Assembly (NCBI RefSeq): GCF_000765475.1
Contig: NZ_JRHO01000014.1
Coordinates: forward strand, 1-61,573
Source of the DNA: Methanococcoides methylutens
GTDB lineage: Archaea; Halobacteriota; Methanosarcinia; Methanosarcinales; Methanosarcinaceae
DNA length: 61,573 nucleotides
Direction: 5' to 3'
Shown here: positions 26,889-37,837 of the stretch, in pieces
Position numbering within the stretch: position 1 is the stretch's first letter
Layout of the letters: every line of letters starts with the position of its first letter
Translations under genes and position numbers: made by a program
Notes under the pieces: generated by a model
What the model was told of the DNA's origin: nothing
What the model saw: only the letters and a program-made list of their open reading frames with translations
The model's database searches: none

Positions 26889-28547
26889 TTATTTTCCACC
26901 TTCCCCGGAGGAACTCAGATAAGAAAGAGCTTCCTGCGTCCTCTGGAATATAAGCACATCTTTTTCCTTTACCATTTCACTAAGAGCCGTATCAGAGTTG
27001 ATAGCAGCCATTACTTCCGGCTGAACGCTTGTGAGATAGACATGATCCCCCAACTTATTACGGTTTAGAATAAAGCTTTTCAGCCTTTCTATACCCGTGG
27101 TATCGATAAAAGGAACATACCGCATCCTGATCACGACATACTTCTTTCTCATATTGATCTGTTCATCGACCTTGTGCTCGAATACGTTCATCGCTCCAAA
27201 GAAGAACGGACCATTGATCGTGTAGACAGCTACATTATCATGGAGATATGGGTCGGAAAGTATCGTAGCATTGATACCTTCTGATGGGTCATAGTTTTCC
27301 ATTGTATGAATATCGATCATATTTGTCAGCCTTATGAACAGCAGTATTATTGAAAGGAACATGCCTGCCTGAATGGCAAATACAAGATCTGTCAGCACGG
27401 TCAGTGCAAAGGTCGAAAGCAGGACGAAGGTGTCCATCTTGCTAATCCTCATAGTGGTCCTGATCTCTTCAATGTTGATCATTTTTATAGAAACCAGTAT
27501 CAGGATACCTGCAAGATAGGCCTTTGGTATGTACCTTGCAATCGGTCCGAAGAATATGAGAATAGCAAACAATATCAGAGAGTGTATTACTCCTGACATA
27601 CGTGTCCTGGCGCCTTCCCTGATATTTACTGCACTTCTTGCAATTGCTGCCGTTGCAGGAATACCTGCAAAGAAAGGAAGAACCACATTCGCAATACCCT
27701 GACCAATAAGCTCTTTTTTACTGTTATGTTTTGTAGTTGTCATTGCATCGCAGACCACAGCGCATAGAAGCGATTCTATGGTTCCCAGCAGAGCTATCGT
27801 AAAGGCAGCCGGAAGAACAGCATATATGAGCTCAAGATCGAAGTTCAGCATGTGAAACTGCGGGATATTCCCCGGAATGTCGCCTACTATTGGAACCTCA
27901 AGATGAAAGTAATACGTAAGAACCACAGAGATCATTAGCGTCACAATGGATGCTGGAACATTGTTCAGGTATCTTGACCCGGATAGTATCCTTGGAAGCA
28001 ATAGCATCAGTGCAATGGTACCGCTAAAGATGAGGATAGCTGTGGTGTTCGCCATTCCAAGAGCTACAAATACATCATACACAGTTTCCCAGACATGCTC
28101 ACGTGCAGGAAGTACAAGTCCAAAGGAATTGGAAAGCTGGCCGATCAATATGATCACACCGATACCACTTGTAAAACCGGAGATCACGGGCAATGGGATA
28201 TACTTCACCACTTTACCCAGGTTCATTATACCGAACAGTATCTGGAAGATACCCGCTAAGCATCCTGCAAGCAACAAACCTTCCACACCATGAGTATTGA
28301 CCGTTGAGAGAATGATAACGGTCATGGCCCCTGTAGGCCCTGATATGGAATAACGTGAACCGCCAAAAGAGGAGACAAGAGCACCTGCAATTATTGCAGT
28401 ATAAAGTCCCATTACAGGTTCTACCCCGGATGCCAGAGCGAATGCAATTGCAAGAGGAAGCGCTACGACCGCAGTGATGAAACCTGCTTTAAGGTCACTC
28501 AAAAACGATTCTTCAAAATATTTTTTTATTTTATGTTCAGTTGTCAT
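26889..28547 (-). CDS. SulP-family anion transporter with STAS domain
   Basis: A 552-residue transporter. The start (FLSDLKAGFITAVVALPLAI) and the segments FGGSRYSISGPTGAMTVII and GIANVVLPFFAGIPATAAIARSAVN are SulP signatures. There are about 12 helices over residues 18-420. A C-terminal STAS domain (about 440-545) contains YVVIRMRYVPFIDTTGIERL. Family members carry sulfate, bicarbonate or other anions, often with Na+ or H+. Because no sulfate assimilation or carbonic anhydrase gene is nearby, the substrate stays open. TAA stop. Confidence 0.92.
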   Translation of the reverse strand: MTTEHKIKKYFEESFLSDLKAGFITAVVALPLAIAFALASGVEPVMGLYTAIIAGALVSSFGGSRYSISGPTGAMTVIILSTVNTHGVEGLLLAGCLAGIFQILFGIMNLGKVVKYIPLPVISGFTSGIGVIILIGQLSNSFGLVLPAREHVWETVYDVFVALGMANTTAILIFSGTIALMLLLPRILSGSRYLNNVPASIVTLMISVVLTYYFHLEVPIVGDIPGNIPQFHMLNFDLELIYAVLPAAFTIALLGTIESLLCAVVCDAMTTTKHNSKKELIGQGIANVVLPFFAGIPATAAIARSAVNIREGARTRMSGVIHSLILFAILIFFGPIARYIPKAYLAGILILVSIKMINIEEIRTTMRISKMDTFVLLSTFALTVLTDLVFAIQAGMFLSIILLFIRLTNMIDIHTMENYDPSEGINATILSDPYLHDNVAVYTINGPFFFGAMNVFEHKVDEQINMRKKYVVIRMRYVPFIDTTGIERLKSFILNRNKLGDHVYLTSVQPEVMAAINSDTALSEMVKEKDVLIFQRTQEALSYLSSSGEGGK

Positions 28548-28916
28548 TAGATCAAGTCTTTAAATCGATTCATTTTTTGATTTATGAAGCACGAGATCGA
28601 AAAAAGCATCATACAGACATAGAAATGACTCAGGATACATGGACTAAACCTGTGGCTATCAAAGACCAGATCCAGAAAATCAGATGACTGATGCGTTAAT
28701 TTCCACGGGCTCCATCACCGGGTGCCAATTTTTTTAATGTAGCCGGTTGGTTGCGTTAGACATGTTACTAGGGTAAATAGTTTTTGGAACGATCTTTATT
28801 TTAATTGATCAGAACCAGAAAGTACCATAATTAAAAAAAGAGCAAAAGAGGGTTTTTGAAATCTACAAATACAAATAAAACCCAGTAGGAAAACGCTATC
28901 TAAATGCAGCAGTCAG
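28548..28916. other. Intergenic region between sulP and corrinoid protein genes
   Basis: About 370 bases. It contains the sulP promoter (minus strand) and the 3' end of the corrinoid gene's transcript. A poly-A run at 28834-28840 may be part of a terminator. I see no coding frame or clear repeat. Confidence 0.35.
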
Positions 28917-29576
28917 TCATTCCTTATGGCATCTGATAAGTATTTCAGCAGCATCCACAGCTTCTTTAGCAGTCCTGACACAGGCATCAGCACCGATCTT
29001 GTCAGCATATTCCTGCGTAACAGGAGCACCACTGACCATTACTTTTACATCATCCCGAATTCCTTTTTCTTTCAAGAGATCGATGATCTCCCTGAGATTG
29101 TTCATTGTCGTGCTTGTCATAGAGGATGCTGCAATGATGGTAGCTTCATTCTCAATTGCTGCATCGACAAACTCTGATGGACCTAGGTCCTTACCCAGAT
29201 CGATCACATTAAAGCCTGCAATTCGTAACATACTTGATGCAATGTTCTTCCCCAGATCATGCGTGTCATTCCTGACAGTGCCTATGACAACAGTTCCTTT
29301 GCTTTCGACCTTTATCCCACTTTCAGCCAGCCTTTCAGCAATGAGATCGTTCGCTTTATCAAGAAGAGAAGCTGAATTCATCAACTGGGCAAGGAAATAC
29401 TCTTTTTCTTCAAATCTTCTACCGATCTCAGTCAGAGCCTCAACGAATTTTTCCAGAAGGTCTTTCACGTCATAGCCGCTTTCAAACCACTTTTCAATGA
29501 CCTCGAATACCCTATTTTCATCAATTTCCACAAATGATTCGTATGCCTGACCGAGAAGTTCCTCTTTTGATAGCAT
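28917..29576 (-). CDS. Corrinoid protein of the methylamine/methanol methyltransferase type
   Basis: About 219 residues from ATG 29576, seven bases after GGGTGAG. Residues 1-90 are the methionine-synthase-like helical cap. Residues 95-219 are the B12-binding domain with the base-off motif DTHDLGKN (DxHxxG, the His is the lower cobalt ligand), then SSMTSTTMNNL and VSGAPVTQEYA. Such proteins take a methyl group from a cognate methyltransferase (MtmB, MtbB, MttB, or a non-Pyl MtgB-like enzyme) and pass it to coenzyme M or a pterin. No methyltransferase gene is next to it, so the substrate is unknown. It lies 218 bases downstream of fae on the same strand. Confidence 0.88.
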   Translation of the reverse strand: MLSKEELLGQAYESFVEIDENRVFEVIEKWFESGYDVKDLLEKFVEALTEIGRRFEEKEYFLAQLMNSASLLDKANDLIAERLAESGIKVESKGTVVIGTVRNDTHDLGKNIASSMLRIAGFNVIDLGKDLGPSEFVDAAIENEATIIAASSMTSTTMNNLREIIDLLKEKGIRDDVKVMVSGAPVTQEYADKIGADACVRTAKEAVDAAEILIRCHKE

Positions 29577-29794
29577 TACACTCACCCTTTAAAGTACCAT
29601 AATAAATGTTCATGGAACACTATATAATACTATTTATTCAGTGATCTGGAAATGACTCAACCTGCTGGAAAGATAGTTTACATTTAATAGTGTAGGCTAA
29701 TGAGGATCTATGATCAGCAAATCAATAATAATGAAAAATAAAAAGTGTAATTTATGATGATATCCTGCGAATTTACTCGCAGGAGATCATTGAT

Positions 29795-30298
29795 TTAAGC
29801 AAATGGGTGCTCTGCAGAGTCCTTCTTTGCAAGTGCTTCATCGACTGTTGGTTTTCCGTCAACAGCACGCTTTATTGCCATCTTTGTTGCTTCGTAGTTG
29901 AACTCGTAGATCTTTTCCTTGTCTGTTGCATCCCATTCAAGGAAGACTGAAACAATGATGAGAAGATTCTCTGCTTCTTCTTTTGGAATGACGCCATCAG
30001 CTACACTGTCCATTACAGCTTTTGCAACAGCTGCCTGTGCAGGTCCGAACATCAGGGAAGCCTGGGATACATTCTTGATGGTTACCTTGTTCACCAGAAG
30101 TGTTGCAGGTTTTGGCATAACATTTGGTTCAAGGACTGCAAGTAATGGGGAATGACCCTGCTGCGGGTTTGCAAGTGCGTTCATGAACGCGGTCTCAACT
30201 GCACTTCCCTTTGTACCGATAACAAGATCGATGTGTGCAACTTCTGGTCCTTCTCCTACCAATGCTTCGCCAATTAAGCTGTTTGTGAATTTTGCCAT
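29795..30298 (-). CDS. fae: Formaldehyde-activating enzyme
   Basis: A 167-residue protein that matches Fae from end to end: GEALVGEGPEVAHIDLVIG (with the catalytic His), NALANPQQGHSPLLAVLEP, MPKPATLLVNKVTIKN and FGPAQAAVAKAV. It condenses formaldehyde with tetrahydromethanopterin to methylene-H4MPT, and in methanogens is thought to detoxify or use formaldehyde. It is cytoplasmic. It diverges from an HxlR-type regulator 180 bases away, a family first described as controlling formaldehyde metabolism, which suggests co-regulation. TAA stop. Confidence 0.93.
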   Translation of the reverse strand: MAKFTNSLIGEALVGEGPEVAHIDLVIGTKGSAVETAFMNALANPQQGHSPLLAVLEPNVMPKPATLLVNKVTIKNVSQASLMFGPAQAAVAKAVMDSVADGVIPKEEAENLLIIVSVFLEWDATDKEKIYEFNYEATKMAIKRAVDGKPTVDEALAKKDSAEHPFA

Positions 30299-30431
30299 AT
30301 TTTACTCTCCATTTGGACTTTCAGAATAATCCGATCCGGATGTAATGGAAGTAATTCAAAAAATTACCAACCCCATACCAGAACTTGAACGCATTCTCCA
30401 AAGCCGTATTTGCACCCCCTAATAACAAAAG

Positions 30432-30464
30432 GTTATTTAATAACTTAATCTTACCATATGGTAA
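30432..30464 (+). promoter_or_regulatory. Two palindromes overlapping the hxlR promoter
   Basis: GTTATT-T-AATAAC (30432-30444) and the perfect 14-mer TTACCATATGGTAA (30451-30464) lie 15-47 bases before the ATG of the HxlR gene, over the likely TATA box (TTATTTAATA) and start site. They are good candidates for binding sites of a dimeric regulator, most simply the adjacent HxlR protein (autoregulation), possibly also acting on the divergent fae gene. Confidence 0.55.
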
Positions 30465-30478
30465 CCAGGTGAGAATTC

Positions 30479-30859
30479 ATGGGAGAGTTAGAGAACAGTC
30501 CAATCGATAAAGCAATCAGATTAATAAGCAAAAAATGGGCACTTAACATTATCAGAGATATGTTCTGTGGCAGCACACACTTCAATGATTTTTTAAAGAA
30601 TAATCCCAAAATCAGTAGTAAGGTATTATCAGACAAATTGCGTCAGCTTGAAAAAGATGAACTTATAGAAAAGGTGATCACCTCCAAAACACCCCTGAAC
30701 ATAGAATATCACTTGACAGACAAAGGCCGGAATCTTAACAGGGTACTTTTCGAACTTTCAGAGTTCGCTTATAAGGAATGCGTGGACGAATCTGCTCCGG
30801 AATGTACTGAGAAAAGCTTTGAGCTTACAAAAAAGATCCTCGGAATTAATGATCAATGA
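30479..30859 (+). CDS. HxlR-family winged-helix transcriptional regulator
   Basis: A 126-residue regulator: IDKAIRLISKKWALNIIRD, FNDFLKNNPKISSKVLSDKLRQLEKDELI (recognition helix region) and IEYHLTDKGRNL (wing). HxlR proteins bind DNA as dimers. Many open with a redox- or aldehyde-reactive Cys (xCPxEKA); here that residue is Ser (NSPIDKA), but Cys is found at DMFCGS and twice in the C-terminus (KECVDESAPEC). ATG 30479 follows GGTGA. The divergent fae gene and the palindromes in between suggest a formaldehyde or one-carbon response. TGA stop. Confidence 0.88.
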   Translation: MGELENSPIDKAIRLISKKWALNIIRDMFCGSTHFNDFLKNNPKISSKVLSDKLRQLEKDELIEKVITSKTPLNIEYHLTDKGRNLNRVLFELSEFAYKECVDESAPECTEKSFELTKKILGINDQ

Positions 30860-30903
30860 GCACGTAACATTAAATGTTAATTATCAAGTATAACCGTAAT
30901 AGC

Positions 30904-30948
30904 TCAAAAAAAAATAAAAAAGAGAAGCAAGGACAAATATCCTTACTT
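30904..30948 (-). terminator. Terminator of the surface-protein gene
   Basis: On the minus strand, 15 bases after the TAA at 30963, a hairpin (AAGTAAGGA / TCCTTGCTT, one mismatch, 6-nt loop) is followed by a long U-rich tract (complement of 30905-30921). Confidence 0.5.
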
Positions 30949-30962
30949 TACTTTGACCTCAC

Positions 30963-33900
30963 TTATCTCATCTGTTCATCTTCTTCATCCTTCCTCCTCT
31001 TCCAGAGGACGAAGAAGAAAATTCCCAGAATTCCTGCGATCACAGGAAGCAGCCACATTGAACTTGTAACTCTTTCTTCTGTAGAATCACCTAAATGTCC
31101 GCTGTAGGTTGTGGTGTCAACATCCTCACTTTCCACAGGGAACATTGCATCCATACCAAATGGGAGCGCTCCTACTGCGAACTCTGAGAATCCCGGAGTC
31201 CTCACTGTGAAGAAATAATAGTCTTCATCCACTGAAGAGGAAACAACTTCAAGCACTTCCCATTCAACAGACTCAGCGCCGCAGTGAGTCACAGTTGTGG
31301 TGGTTGGATCAAGTTCATTCTGCTCATACCATGCTACAGGAACACGGATGTGGATCAGTGCACTTTCCGTACTTCCCGGACTACTGGTGTCAATATTGAT
31401 GTATCCATAGACACAAGCTCCATTGCCTACTGCAAATGATATGTCAGCAGGTTCTTCCTAAGAGGATGATGAGCTCTGAGTGATGGTCACATCCATGTCA
31501 TCGACATCCCTACCCAGATTAATGTCCACACCGGTGACCATACATCCGGCATTCCTGAGCTGTTCAAGTGTATCGATTTCAACGGTATCTCCTGACATAA
31601 CATGTCCCACATCAAACTCCCCGGAAGCCTCAAGTGCTGAGCAGGCAGCTTCATTTTCCTGCTTTTCCTTCAGATCCTGGAAGTAGTAGTAGTTTGGAAG
31701 ACCGTCGTCATCAGATGATCCACCCACAGTGCTTGTCTTAACAGTTGTGAAGTTACTGATCAGGGAAGAGTTGTTGAAACCAAAGATGTCGTAGCTGACT
31801 ACCTTATAGTAGTACAGTGTTTCATCCTGAAGTCCGGTTAGCATGATACTGTGATCTGTTCCAAATACTGCTTTTGAAATATTCATAGAGACATTTGAAT
31901 CGAGACCATAGTATACCGTGGAATTGGCAGCTTCATTCGTCTTCCAGGAAATGGTAGCTGACCTGTCTGTCACCTGTGATGCAGTCACATTGGTTATTTC
32001 CATATCGATTGCATCAATACCATAGGCAATAGGACCGATCGGAACAATATTACCTCCAAGATCCTCAATAGTCGCATTCAGATAATACATTCCGGATGGC
32101 AGTGATGTGAAGTTCACAGAAAGACTGCCGGGGTATGATGTGGAATTGAACAATCCTGTACTGTTGTAAAGGTAGATCGTAACATTCCTTATGCCCATAT
32201 TATCAGATGCTGTTACATTGGCAAATACCCAGTCCTGACTGAAATTACCTGAAGGTAGCACATCATCATTGAATACAATTACCGGATCGGTCGTATCAAG
32301 CAGGATAGATCTTGTTTCAGTTTCATTGGTGTTACCGGCATAGTCCCAGACACTTGCGTTCAGCTGGTAGTAACCATCAGCAAGACCGCTGAAAGTAACG
32401 GAATAAGTTGGATCCGAGCTTATGCTGGAATCAACAACTCCACTGCTGTTGTACAGGTAGATTCCGGAAGCGTTCAGCCACATGTCACTCACACTTATGT
32501 TACCAACAATGTAGCTCTGGCTGAAATTGCCCTCATCAGTTGTCTCATCATTGAAATCGATCGCAGGTTTAACAGTATCCAGTGTGATCTCCAGAGTAGA
32601 GGTAGTGTTGGTGTTACCTGCAAGATCAACTACGGTTGCATTCAGGTAATAGACACCATCAGCAAGACCTGTGAATTCGTTGGAAAGGTTACCATTACCT
32701 TCGGTTGTACTGGAATCCACAAGTGAACTCTCATTGTACAGGGATATTGTAAGGCTGGAATAGCCGAAAACATCGAAGGATGTAACGTTAGCAAAGATAC
32801 TGGTCTGGCTGAAGTTACCTTCAGCAGTTGTATCCTCGTTGAATACAATTACCGGATCGGTCGTATCAAGCAGGATAGCTCTTGTTTCTGTATACTTGAT
32901 ATTGCCTGCAATATCCCATGCACTTGCGTTCAACTGGTAGTAACCATCTGCTAGTGATGTGAAGTTTACGGAATGTGTTAGATCAGAACTGATGCTTGAA
33001 TCTTTAAGACCCGTCTCGTTGTAGAGATAGATAGCAGAAGCATTAAGTGAAACGTCACTCACGCTTATGTTACCAACGATATAGTTCTGGCTGAAATTGC
33101 CTTCATCGGTTGTCTCATCATTGAAATCGATGAACGGAGCATTGTTGTCTATTGTTACATCAATAACATCGATTGCACAGAACTTTTCAGCTGATTCGTT
33201 CTCGCATGCTTCCCAGATAATATTGTAGCTGCCATCTGCAAACTGAGTGCTGTCAATATCAACAGAGAGGTTGTTCTGGAAGAGACCTTCATAAGAGAGA
33301 ACATTTCCTGTAATGTTGCTCAGGCTTACATTGGACAGAAATGCATCCCCGTTGTTGTCAGTAACAGATGCATTGACATAGAAAGTACCAGAAATATTGG
33401 CATCCGGTTCAGGTGCAATTATAGCCACATGTGGTGCTGTATTAATAGAAGTTATATCGAATTCACTTATCTCAAACCCGGCAAGTACCTCATCGATCTG
33501 AACAAGCTCTTCACCATCTTCCACAGTTACCCACAGGTTGAAATCATATGTTACACCCGGTGTCAGATCATCAGTAGTGTAATAGATGAACGCATTACCG
33601 ATATCATCGTTTGACATCAGGAATCTCTCCTTCTTGGAGTAACAATCCGGTACCTGAGTACAGTTGATGAAATATGTCGGTGTCTGAGAGCCGGAAGCTG
33701 AACTGAAAGAGCTGGTCATTGCAAGGAAATAACCGGTACCGTTATAGACGGTCATGCTTTCGGTTGCAAGCAGATGTGTTCCAGGTCCAAGTTTTTTGTT
33801 ACTTGAAGTGTCAGTGGACTCATTGGAAACAGAAAAGCTACTTACCTCATATCCTTCCAGGTCCCCCAGGTCAAAGTCAAGTACCTTTCCAACCACATTG

Positions 33901-36533
33901 GTAGTAGCAGCATCTGCAATATTTCTGGAGAAAAGACTGTAGTTCTTGTTCATTTCTTCATTCCGATCCACGAAAATACCGGAAACAGACCCTGTATCAG
34001 AACCGTCTTCCAGATGCCTTGACCATGATGTGGAAATGTCAACTGAGTTGAGATCCTGGTAATAATACTGCAAGGCTGTTTCCAGATCAGAACTGAGAGA
34101 ATACTTACCTATCACAAATGTACCGGATTCAACACTCTTTTCCACAGACCAATTAAATGCGTCATCAAATGTAGTCGAGGAGTGACTATAGCTCACATCC
34201 GTAAGCTGGTCACGAACCTGGTTTCCTTCTGCCGTAACAAATTTCAGGAGAGTTATGTCAATATCATTGACCTCTACCGCACCATTGCCTGTTCTGTTGA
34301 ACTCATAAGTAATATTATGTGTTCCGGAAGAAGGAATCGTAAAGCTTATAGGTCTTGTTCCTGTTGAACCTTCGTCAATATTTGATTTATCTTTACTGAG
34401 AGACCTCATCTTTTCTTCAAGCACAGGTTCTGGGGCACCATCAACATAGATCCTGACCCATACATCATTATCCAGAGCTCCGGTAAGTTTCACAATGTTC
34501 ATGGTGCTCATAAGGGTAAGGTCAACATTATCCATTGATGTGTTAAACTCAACATTTATACCTTCAACAAAATCAGAACTTGAAAAAGTAAAGTCAGTTT
34601 CATTGAGTGGAACTGCGAAGAGGGAGGTCATTGGGGGTTTTGGAACAAATTCTGCAGGACTGTTCAGGAGGTATGGATAACCATTATTGGTCGTTCCACC
34701 GATAGCCCAGACCGAAGTAAAATCCCATCCAACGAATGTTGATTGCTTTTTCATGTCAGCAGTGTTCCTACCTTCACCACCAGAGCTTGTGGTTTGCCCG
34801 GATGTCACATTATTCCAGTAACTGTTTGTGACAGGTAGTTCAAAATTAGCTCCTACAAGACCACCGACGTTTGAACCAGCACCAGTCACAAAACCAGTGG
34901 AGTAACTCCGATCAACAGATCCTCCTCCAAGATTACCAACAAGACCTCCAGCTCTACTATCAGTCCCTCCACCAGTAACGTTACAGGTGGAATAACTCTG
35001 ATTTATAATACCTCCAACATTCCAACCAACAAAACCCCCAATATCCACAAAACCAATGACGTTACCACCAGAATAACTTAATAAAATATTTCCTTCATTA
35101 TAAGCTGTAATACCGCCCACATAATAGTCTTCAGAGCTTACATTTCCATTAAAACTACTACTAGTTATGTTACCTGCATTGGCTCCTATAAGTCCACCTG
35201 TATATGTGTATGTACCAGTCACATTACCAATGGCAGAACTTTGGTTTATCTCTCCAATATTTAATCCAGCAAGAGCTCCAGTACAATACTTGCCGGTAAT
35301 ATTTACATTTACTAAACCAATATTCCTAATAACTGCTTCATTAGTTGCCCATCCAAATAATCCAACATAGTCTTCAGTTGGTCTGTAAATGTAAAGATCA
35401 TTTATCTCATATCCATTTCCGTCTAAAGTTCCGCTGAACTGAATACTAGGATCTTCTGAATCATATCCTATTGGATCAAATCCCCCGCCCAACTCAATAG
35501 TTTCACTGGCATCGATATCATTAATCAATGTGTAGTTTGCTGACAGGTCAGTGCTCATATTCTGAAGCTGCTCAACTGTCGAGATCTGATATGGATTCCC
35601 AGCAGAACCGTCTCCGCCTGCAAAAAAACTTACAGGTTCAGAGAATGTCCGGAGGAATGGATAACCATTATTGGTAATTCCGTCTATAGCCCACTCAGAA
35701 GTAAAGTTCCAACCAACATAGGTAGATTGGTCTTCCATCTGAGATGTTGTTTTGCCTGTACCACCACCACTTGTAACTTGACCGGAAGTTTGGGTATCCC
35801 AATAACTATTGGTGACAGTATAATCATTTTCTCCAACAAGGCCACCTAGATAATTATTGCCAGTAACATATCCAGTAGAATAACTTTCATTAATAGTTCC
35901 GTAATCTGGATCAAAATACCGATTATCTCCAGCAAGGCCACCTACATAATCAGAACCAGTAACATTGCTCATGGAATAACTTTGATAAATAGAACCAAAA
36001 TTACTCCCCACAAGACCACCCACAGATAAATCACCACTGATATTGCCTGTAGAATAGCTCTGTGTAACAAAACCATCATTCATTCCAGCAAGACCACCTA
36101 CCTCATAATGACCAGTAATACTCACATCTTCAAGGCCAATATTTTTGACCACTGCAACAGAATCCACATATCCAAAAAGACCAACATCATCTGTGGTTGG
36201 TCTATTGATGTAAAGACCAGTGATAACAAAACCATCACCATCAAAAGTGCCTGTGAATTGATTATCCAAATCACCGATAGGAGTGAAGCCTGCGTTACCA
36301 TTCCAGCCACTGGTGACACTGGCATCGATATCATTGATCAATATATAGTTTGCTGACAGGTCAGTGCTCATATCCTGAAGCTGCTCTACTGTCGAGATCT
36401 GATATGGATCCGCGACAGTACCGTCTCCACCTGCAAATGTGGCTGCACTCGCAGGAGATGAGATCATCATACCGATTAATATCAGCAATAAACTAAGAAA
36501 AAGTGTATTATTCGATCTTTTTATAAATATCAT
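30963..36533 (-). CDS. Giant cell-surface protein: GLUG repeats, Ig-like repeats, FN3, PGF-pre-PGF; one in-frame UAG
   Basis: An 1856-codon gene with TAG at 31458-31460 (codon 1692) and TAA at 30963. A signal peptide (cleavage after SPASA) leads into two GLUG-type blocks, each opening AGGDG ... PYQISTVEQLQ and carrying repeats like VGGLVG-N-SYSTG-VTG. A ~400-residue middle domain follows, then four Ig-like repeats with T-EGNFSQ, then a fibronectin III-like domain (ATISWKTNEAANSTVYYG). The tail before the TAG has VDINLGRDVDDMDVTI; after it, EEPADISFAVGNGACVYGY and VRTPGFSEFAVGA complete a PGF-pre-PGF domain. A membrane helix (LLPVIAGILGIFFFVLW) and RRKDEEDEQ end it. The complete C-terminal domain straddles the TAG, so readthrough is needed for anchoring. 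Probably an S-layer-associated adhesin. Confidence 0.85.
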
Positions 36534-37013
36534 TATATCAACCTAAATTTTATAAATATATATTATTAAATAATTAATAGAGTTTTATATAAATCGTTTA
36601 CATGCTATATATATACATAACTATCAAGCGAATTTGAAATTAAAAGATCAATAGTTTTGATTTAAAAGTAAAAACATTTAGATAACATAATTGAAATGTT
36701 TTTAAATCTACATACATTATATTCCTGAAATAGATAATTATAATAGCAACAAAAAAGCACAACAGAAATACTACCGACGAAATCATCGCTGGAAAAGACT
36801 TAGAGGATCAACGTGCTTTACTGTTGCAGGCTCTTTTTTCTTATCATTCGACATAATTAGATACTATTCTTGAACGTAAATCTCTATATTAAAAATAATC
36901 CGGTAAAGATGGCATTTGGAAGATCAGGAAAGAACATAGAGAGGTCATTTTCAAACCCATTGCAAAAAATATAATAACTAACGATGCAACTTTAATAAGT
37001 GGGGAAAGGGCTC
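36534..37013. other. AT-rich intergenic region
   Basis: About 480 bases between the divergent surface-protein and MBL genes. It is very AT-rich at 36541-36760, with TATA-like blocks (for example TATATATAC near 36606-36614) that could serve either gene. I see no coding frame, CRISPR or clear RNA fold. Confidence 0.4.
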
Positions 37014-37694
37014 ATGAATAAAGCTACAAATGTAATTCCAATACCTCTGAAGATGACAACTGCTTTCATCGTAAGAGGAGAAGGAACTGTTCTGGTCGAT
37101 ACCGGTTATCCGGGAAGCGAAGATGCTATCATTGAAAAACTCCGGGAGGTTGATATCGCTCCCGAAGATGTGAATCTCATTGTTATGACACATGGTCATC
37201 CCGATCATGCCGGAAGTGCTGCAAAGTTGCATGAAATAACCGGTGCAAAAGTTGCCATACATCACCTGGATGCAGATAAGCTACGCAATGGTATACAGGG
37301 AGAACTGAAACCTGCCAGATTTATCGGAAGGATCTTCAAGCCTTTTCTTGGACGGGGAAAGAGCACACGTTATCCTCCACTTGAACCCGATATTCTCATT
37401 GAGGATCTGTTCGAACTTGATGAATACGGAGTCATGGGAAAAGTTATCTCCACACCAGGACATACTCCCGGATCTGTATCAATTATTCTGGATAATGGTG
37501 ATGCCATCGTGGGAGATCTGATAGTCCCATCACTTCTTTCCAGCAAGCCCAATATTCCATTCTGGGCAGATGATCGGGATGAAGTTATGAAAAGCATCCA
37601 AAAACTAATTGACTATGCTCCGGAGAGAATATATATTGCACATTTCGGAGGACCTTACACTTTGGAAGATCTGAAAGAGAGTTTTCGGATATAA
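37014..37694 (+). CDS. MBL-fold metallo-hydrolase
   Basis: About 226 residues from ATG 37014 (MNKATNVIPIPLK), behind GGGGAAAGGG; a GTG five codons earlier would sit inside that site. The metallo-beta-lactamase fold shows TGYPGSED, MTHGHPDHAGS (HxHxDH metal motif), STPGHTPGSVSI (second His) and VGDLIVP (bridging Asp), with a final HFGG. Both metal sites look complete. The closest general class is glyoxalase II/RNase-like small hydrolases; substrate unknown. TAA stop. Confidence 0.85.
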   Translation: MNKATNVIPIPLKMTTAFIVRGEGTVLVDTGYPGSEDAIIEKLREVDIAPEDVNLIVMTHGHPDHAGSAAKLHEITGAKVAIHHLDADKLRNGIQGELKPARFIGRIFKPFLGRGKSTRYPPLEPDILIEDLFELDEYGVMGKVISTPGHTPGSVSIILDNGDAIVGDLIVPSLLSSKPNIPFWADDRDEVMKSIQKLIDYAPERIYIAHFGGPYTLEDLKESFRI

Positions 37695-37837
37695 TTGATC
37701 ATAAAGATCACAGTATTTCTTTATATAGAGACATCTTCTCTGAATTCGGGTCAACTAGTTTAATTTAAACAACCAATACGATCATATTCCAAAGAAATCT
37801 AGTTGTAAGTGAACTTGGTACGAAAAACCGAAGGCAC

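Noticed and set aside
36770-36840. Possible small gene or inverted repeat before the MBL gene
   Set aside because: Partial resemblance of AAAAAAGCACAACAG to the complement of CTGTTGCAGGCTCTTTTTT only; no convincing stem or frame.
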